Shown here one piece after another: positions 59,051 to 64,000 of a stretch of DNA of 64,000 nucleotides. How positions within the stretch are numbered: the stretch's first letter is position 1; the number at the start of each line of letters is the position of its first letter. The notes under the pieces were generated by a model. The model made no database searches. It was given only the letters and a program-made list of their open reading frames with translations, and was not told the DNA's origin. Location of the stretch: NCBI GenBank assembly GCA_000711775.1, contig ARYC01000148.1, positions 62,001 through 126,000 on the forward strand, given 5' to 3'. Made by a program: the position numbers and the translations under genes. The stretch is from Oxytricha trifallax (lineage: Eukaryota; Ciliophora; Spirotrichea; Sporadotrichida; Oxytrichidae).

Positions 59051-60102
59051 ATGCGAGGTTTGGGGTCAGTTTATGGCAGTGAGTATATAGATTTATTGTT
59101 TAAGTTGCGTTATGGGTGCGATGATTATAGTGATCAACTCAAACCTATTCTTTATAACACATCTATAGCAAGACTGCTCCATAAATCTCCTGCAACTTTG
59201 AGGTCTCACTTTCTATTAGCTTTAAATTTAAAGAGAGAGAGCAGCTTAATTCTAAGCCTAAAAGACCTCTAAAATTTTAGCAGCATCATATCGATTATCT
59301 TATTAATGATAAGACTCTTAAATACTGGGCTCACTTCTCTCTGGCCTAGAGAGCTGTGATGTTTCATCGCCAATTTCCTGAGCTTCATATCTCTGCTTAA
59401 TCGATAGCTAACATATATAAAAAGAACGGAATATCTTACAAGACAGTCAATCGCATTAAGAGAGTGATTGACTTTAATGTTCCATTTTATAAGGATAATT
59501 TAAATTATATATTCGATTAAATGCAGAGGGCTATTACTAATAACATTAAGTTCATACACGCTGATGAGGCAGTATTCACGTTTAATACCTTCATATCAAG
59601 GTCTTGGTAAAAAAGATATAGCAACGTTGAAGTATATGATTAAAATGTTAAGGTTTAAACTCATGCTATACTTGGTGGAATAAGCGAAGATAATGTCCTC
59701 GAGACTTATGTTATCCAATCTCGCTCAATAAAGACCGAATAGTACATAAAGTTCTTGTAATAACTCAGAGATAAGTACGTGGACGAAGAGATTATTCTGT
59801 TTTTAGATAACTTATCTGTCCACAAAACTAATGACACAAAGAAGGAATATGAAAGACTAAACATAACACCTGTATTTAATGTTCCATACAGTCCTCAGTT
59901 TAATTGAATTGAATTATATTGGGGTCTATTAAAAGACCACTACAAGAAACTTCTGATCTATCACTTTATGCACGATCTGAAGATAGATACAGTCAATTTT
60001 ATTAAGAGTGCTGCTAAAAGAGTCAGTGATGAGAAAGCTAAAGTGTGCGCAAGAGAAGGGAGATTTTGTGTATATAAATAAGTTTTAGATTTAAACGAAT
60101 GA
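59051..60102 (+). pseudogene. TBE transposase, copy D (frameshift and nonsense)
   Basis: ATG 59051 (MRGLGSVYGSEYIDLLFKLR), stop TGA 60100-60102 (YKQVLDLNE). A 2-nt gain in a GAGAGAG run near 59240 shifts the frame. Downstream: KFIHADEAVFTFNTF, ILFLDNLSVHKTNDTKKE, VPYSPQFN-TGA-IELYWG. The codon before Ile-Glu is GGA (Gly) in copies A and B but TGA here, one residue before the catalytic Glu block. The Asp-34-Glu spacing is visible. Probably inactive. Confidence 0.9.
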
Positions 60103-60108
60103 ATAAGT

Positions 60109-60899
60109 TCACATATTAAATTTACCCGTAAAGGGATTTGGCTTCTCTTTCTATTCTTCCTCTTAAGGCTTGCTTGGGCCTTTGTTTCATCTCTAAGTGT
60201 CAGCTCCTGCATCTATGTTCATCTCTTCTGGCTTTTATAAATCTTTGAAGAGTCTCTTACCCAATTCATGTTTTACTTGAGACTTTCTCTCTCTGTTAAA
60301 TTTGCTGCGCTCTTTCATCAAGTAAATAGCAGTTCCAGGTTTTTCTATAAAGTTAGAAGGCTAAGCTTACTTGAGATGAATGGATGCTTCTGTAGTTCCT
60401 AGAGCCAGGTGTCGCTTATTTTTATTCCTTGCTTCTCTTTTTCTTAAGGAGAGATGCTGTAGCGTTTCTTGTGAGCTTCTTAAATTACTTTATTTAAGTA
60501 CTCAGGTTTCAGAGTTCTAAGGACACCAAATAAGAAGTTTCTCTCTGACAACTTATTAGAGAGTTATAGCTTTGATGGATGGTAGATAGCAATATCTGGA
60601 TCACTCATAGCATCATTATAGAGATTTGTTACTGAAATTTCAGGGTAGTTAGGTATCTCTATCATCTTTATTTCATTAGTCTTAAATGCTTTTTTCTCTT
60701 CGCTTAGCAATGCTTTTAAGAACGAGATTTTTGTTCCTTCCTGGGTTGGCAAGAACAATCCAACTATGGTTAATTTATTAGTATTAGTTAAAAGTTTACC
60801 TTGCTAAACCAAGTACCTATAAAGGTCCTCTTTACTTCGAAATTTTCCTATTAAATCTTGAGATTAAATTCTCTTCATTGCATCATTCATAGACTCCAT
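60109..60899 (-). pseudogene. TBE 22 kDa ORF, copy D (two putative introns, damaged C-terminus)
   Basis: ATG 60897-60899 (MESMNDAMKRIQSQDLIGKF). A 36-nt in-frame candidate intron (GTAAAC...CATAG) precedes VGLFLPTQEGTKISF; the frame is then open through IPNYPEISVTNLYNDAMSDP and SERNFLFGVLRTLKPEYLNK. A 26-nt candidate intron (GTAAGCTTAG...TATAG) near 60349-60374 must be removed to reach KPGTAIYLMKERSKFNRERK. An in-frame TGA appears near 60196. Ends NM-TGA at 60109-60111. Best preserved N-terminal two thirds among the copies. Confidence 0.82.
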
Positions 60900-60984
60900 C
60901 TTGCTTCCTCTTTCTAGAAATGTTAATGAAATTTAAAATTATGAAGATCCATTCTAAGTTTATTAAAATCTTACTACTAAATAG

Positions 60985-61290
60985 GGAGGACCTACTGGAG
61001 GTCAACCTTGAAAAGATATGCGGAGAAGCATTGAAAAACTTGCTCCAAGTTTCACAGATTGATTTCCATTTTTATCAATCTATCTCCATTAAATTGCTCC
61101 TAATAATGTTTAATTATTTTAGGAGGTCCTCCAAATTAAGTTCAAACTTTATTAGGAGTTAAATTTTAAGGTTAAAACTTAATTAGGAGCAGATTAAATT
61201 AAAAAATGCTAAATAACATTACCTCCAAATTAAATTCAAACTTGATTTGGAGGACCTCCTAAAGAAACAAAACTTCATTAGGAGTATGTT
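60985..61290. promoter_or_regulatory. Palindromic repeat cluster, copy D
   Basis: Recurrent GGAGGTCCTCC palindromes followed by AAATTAAGTTCAAAC and AATTAGGAG units. Same location as the 24.5 kb cluster of copy B but with a different core. Confidence 0.55.
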
Positions 61291-61323
61291 AATTTACTAA
61301 AATGTATAAAATTAACATAAAAT

Positions 61324-61400
61324 CAAAACCCAAAACCCCTTAGTGAGGTTTATAAGTGCTTTGATTTGTAGGGTATAGTTGGGGTCTTATTGGAGCTAGT
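61324..61400. repeat. TBE copy C left terminal inverted repeat
   Basis: About 77 bp with a one-base-shortened telomeric block; matches copy A's right end inverted. Confidence 0.9.
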
Positions 61401-61461
61401 AGAGAAAACGCATGTTTTTAATGAATTTAATGAATATTTAAAGAGTATTACTGTACTTAAT

Positions 61462-62909
61462 TCAAACAAATTGTATCTGCTTATCTTTGTGATACCTCTT
61501 GAATTTAGCAGTCTGCAGTTGTTCTAGTATATCATCCAATGATTATCGTGGATATGCTGGAGCTTTTACAATGACCATCTCAACTATCTTCTTAATTTCA
61601 TTGCATATTTCATCTTGCTTAATATGTTTAGCAGCCAAAATTATTGATTATTTCTCATGTTTTGTTCCAAAGTATGACATACTTTCCATATCGCACTCTA
61701 AGATAATTGCAGCTACCGCCCAAACATCCCATTAGACAGAGCCATTAGTCCATTTCTCTCTTAAAGGGAAGTATCCTGGAGTGCCTAAAACCTTAGCTAA
61801 AGTCACTATCTCTTGTCTTATTGCTCTGTTGAAATCTATGACTACTACTTCTAAAAGGCAGAGATTTAGCATTACATTTTCTGGCTTCAAATCTCTATGA
61901 ACATACCCTAGATCATGGAGCTCTTTCACACCCTTAGGCATATCTGTGAGTATCTCATTCAAATCATCAGGATATCTATTATGGTAGAGATAATCTCTTA
62001 GAGTCATTTCAAACTTCTTGAGTCTCAATGCAATAAAACCATGACCAAGTATAACTCCGTCGAGCTTAGCTAAGTTCTTGCATTATCTTTTCTAAGCCTC
62101 TCTCAGTACTATGTATTCATTTGCAAACTCATTTTAATATTGCTCGTTCTTAATGAGATACTTGAATGGATATACCTTGTATGCGAATCCATCAACAACT
62201 ATAAGTTTTACCTTGTTAGGTACGTCAATATTCAAATAGTTTTCAATACAGCTGCTTATGTCGACTGCATTTAATGCAGGTATATACATTGCTCTCTCTT
62301 ATAAGCATGCAATATACATACCATTTACTGGTTGGTTCATTGACTCAAACCGCTTCTATCTCTTAAGTCTCTCCTACTGCTCTATTTGTGAATCAAGAGA
62401 GTTATTTTTTCTTTTAGCAGGTAAAAGCTTTTAAATTTCCTCATCTTTAATCAGGAATTCGCTTAGATGATGCCTTTGCATATGTCTCTTTACTTTAGCT
62501 GAGTGAGTATAAGACTTCATGCAGCTAGTGCATTAGTATCTACCATCTACTTTATCATGCTTGAAGTAGATCTTAGCTCTACCAGAGTGTACCTCTTTGA
62601 TGTGTCTCTTCAAGCTAGACTCAGTTGAGAAGAAATTTTAGCAATCTTCACATTAAAACGTTTTAATTTTTTCTATTGGTTGCTGTTCCTTATCTTCCTC
62701 AACCAATTCAACTTATGTTTAAACTCCCATCTCAGCACTCTACTTCTTGTTTTAAACTTAAATTTTAAAGACCTCAGCTTCAAACTCTAGAGCTCTTAGC
62801 TCTACCTCCTTTTCAATATAAATTACTTCTGGTTCTTGGAGGAGCCAAAGTTGAGCAATGATTAACCTGTTCCAAGAGAAACTGCCTTACGATTTAAGTT
62901 AGCCGCCAT
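61462..62909 (-). CDS. TBE 57 kDa zinc-finger/kinase protein, copy C
   Basis: Best-preserved copy. From about 62835 the frame is open to TGA at 61462-61464: an acidic region, C2H2 fingers CEDCQNFFSTESSLKRHIKEVH and CTSCMKSYTHSAKVKRHMQRHH, a Gln/Lys linker, then a kinase domain. N-lobe YKVYPFKYLIKNEQYQNEFA, catalytic loop YVHRDLKPENVM, VVIDFNRA (DFN for DFG), GTPGYFPLREKW, QWDVWAVAAIILECDM. His-Arg-Asp is intact but the magnesium-motif glycine is replaced by Asn in both copies. The apparent ATG (62907-62909, MAANLNRK) is out of frame with the fingers by one small indel, so the true start is uncertain. Possible DNA-binding regulator of the element (inference). Confidence 0.88.
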
Positions 62910-63084
62910 GTTTAAATTCAAATTTAAATTTCTATTATTAATAAGTAAAAACCTCACTAGCTATACTAACTTTGTATAGGAGCTGGCACTGAAACAACAA
63001 TGGTTGATTCTTAGGTATTAGACATCATATTTATACTTAGTTTATAACTATAAATTTTCTAATTTTATGCTTAATATTTTTATT

Positions 63085-63300
63085 TTGGTACCAACCGAGA
63101 ATAAATTCAGGTTGGTACTGGTACCAATTAGGTTTTGAACCATTTTGGAACTTTTCTATTAAAACCTCATTAGTTACAAACTAGGTACTAATTAAGTTTT
63201 GGTACTATTAAATTGGTACCAATTAAATTTAAACGAATTTAGTACCGGTACTAATCAAATTTAAACAAATTTAGTACTAATTTAATAGAACTAAATTGAT
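63085..63300. promoter_or_regulatory. Palindromic repeat cluster, copy C
   Basis: Repeated GGTACCAATTA, AGTACCGGTACTAAT and AATTTAGTACTAATTTA units. Same position as the clusters in copies B and D, different core; shared with the deleted element at 11.9-12.0 kb. Confidence 0.6.
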
Positions 63301-63474
63301 AAAAATGGAGCTCCATCTCAGAAATTTGTTACAGCTTCTGCCAGCTTCCACCACGTATCCTTACCAGGTTGACCTCCTATAAGATGCCCATATTTAATAC
63401 TAAGATTTTTAACAGTAGGATCCAGAACTCTATATATTAAAATTTGAAATTCAATAACAAGAGAAGGAACAAGG

Positions 63475-64000
63475 ATGGAATCTATAAGTACTGCAATGAA
63501 GAGGGTTGAAGCTTAAGAAATGATCTCAAGATTTAGAAGCAAGGAAGATCTCTATCGATACCTCACTTAGCATGGTAAGCATGTGAAATATACTCAATCA
63601 TATGCTATAGTGGGTTTATTCCTTCCAACGATGGAAGGTACCAAAATTTCATTCTTAAAAGCTATACTCTGCGATGAGAAGAAAGCTTCAAAAACAGTGA
63701 AATAAAGTTGATAGATATACCAAACTACCCAGAGATTTCAGTCACTAATCTCTACGAGGATGCGATGAAAGATGAAGAGGTGGTAGTTTATCTTCCTACC
63801 AAGAAACAACTCTCTAACAAGCTTCCAGAAAGGAGCTTCTTCTTTGGAGTTCTTGGCACTTTAAGAGAGAGTTATCTCAAGGAGATCATTGAAGAAGCTC
63901 ACAAAAAACGCTTCTCTATTTCTCGTGAAGATTAAAAGAAGCAAGGCATACTAATAAGCGAGACCTGGCTCGCTGAGCTTAAGAAGCATCCATTCCTCTC
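63475..64000 (+). pseudogene. TBE 22 kDa ORF, copy C (runs off window)
   Basis: ATG 63475 (MESISTAMKRVEAQEMISRF). A 36-nt candidate intron (GTAAGCATG...CTATAG) follows CATG, then VGLFLPTMEGTKISF. A 1-nt deletion near 63690 shifts the frame before IPNYPEISVTNLYEDAMKDE, which then stays open through ERSFFFGVLGTLRESYLKEI to the window end. Confidence 0.82.

Larger units (their letters stand above)
58913..61323. mobile_element. TBE transposon copy D (inverted, disrupted by copy C)
   Basis: Starts after AAT (58910-58912) with AAAAACCCCAAAACC, a degraded telomere-like end; the following terminal repeat (TTGATTGAGTTTTTGATTGATAAAAG) differs from copies A-C, so it is another subfamily. Gene order is transposase (+), 22 kDa (-), intergenic palindromes, then an abrupt change into copy C at 61324. 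The 57 kDa gene and far end should lie beyond copy C, outside the window. Confidence 0.88.
61324..64000. mobile_element. TBE transposon copy C, left part (inserted into copy D)
   Basis: Begins CAAAACCCAAAACCCC (one C short) after AAT (61321-61323). The terminal repeat is nearly identical to that of copy A. Carries the 57 kDa gene (-), an intergenic repeat region and the 22 kDa gene (+), which runs off the window. The transposase should follow outside. Confidence 0.93.

Noticed and set aside
1..64000. Bacterial, organellar or viral origin of the window
   Set aside because: GT-AG introns, Gln use of TAA/TAG, TBE termini and eukaryotic genes (ARPC3, OSCA-like, spatacsin-like) fit a ciliate germline.

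Overview
The window is germline (micronuclear) DNA of a spirotrich ciliate of the Oxytricha/Stylonychia group. Three lines of evidence agree. (1) Real reading frames run only if TAA and TAG are read as glutamine and TGA is the sole stop. (2) Several transposons end in C4A4C4A4C4-type telomeric repeats flanked by a duplicated AAT, the hallmark of telomere-bearing elements (TBE). (3) Genes are cut into macronuclear-destined segments (MDS) separated by AT-rich internal eliminated sequences (IES), with short direct repeats (pointers) at the junctions. Where I could test a pointer, removing the IES restored one open frame. The background is very AT-rich and has many short introns (about 19 to 90 nt, GTAAG...AG).

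Layout: 1-1838 is the right part of TBE copy A. 3045-4213 is a gene with three IESs, one a fold-back element. 5.4-9 kb holds two decayed RCC1-like copies plus a fragment with a MORN-like stretch. 11.2-13 kb is a gene whose IES contains an internally deleted TBE. 14.06-15.66 kb and 17.2-18.7 kb are large fold-back elements with C/G-rich ends; between them lies a small membrane-protein gene (15.94-17.12 kb). 20.7-22.06 kb plus 29.2 kb form a scrambled zinc-finger/zipper gene, with an entire TBE (copy B, 22772-26898) between its pieces. 29.8-39.1 kb is a patchwork of small genes and MDSs, including a second scrambled gene with an acidic tail. 39.8-52.1 kb holds spatacsin-like minus-strand coding blocks interleaved with complete genes, including Arp2/3 subunit ARPC3. 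52.2-52.7 kb is a complete four-exon gene. 52.9-56.3 kb is an OSCA/CSC1/TMEM63 channel gene interrupted by a third fold-back element. 57.1-58.9 kb is a Gln/Asn-rich gene interrupted by TBE copy D, which is itself interrupted by TBE copy C (61324 to the window end).

The TBE copies encode the expected set: a DD34E transposase (about 42 kDa), a 22 kDa protein and a zinc-finger plus protein-kinase protein (about 57 kDa). Every copy carries small lesions. No rRNA or tRNA genes and no CRISPR arrays were recognised. Boundaries of MDSs without an identified pointer are approximate, and all similarity calls are from reading, not database searches.
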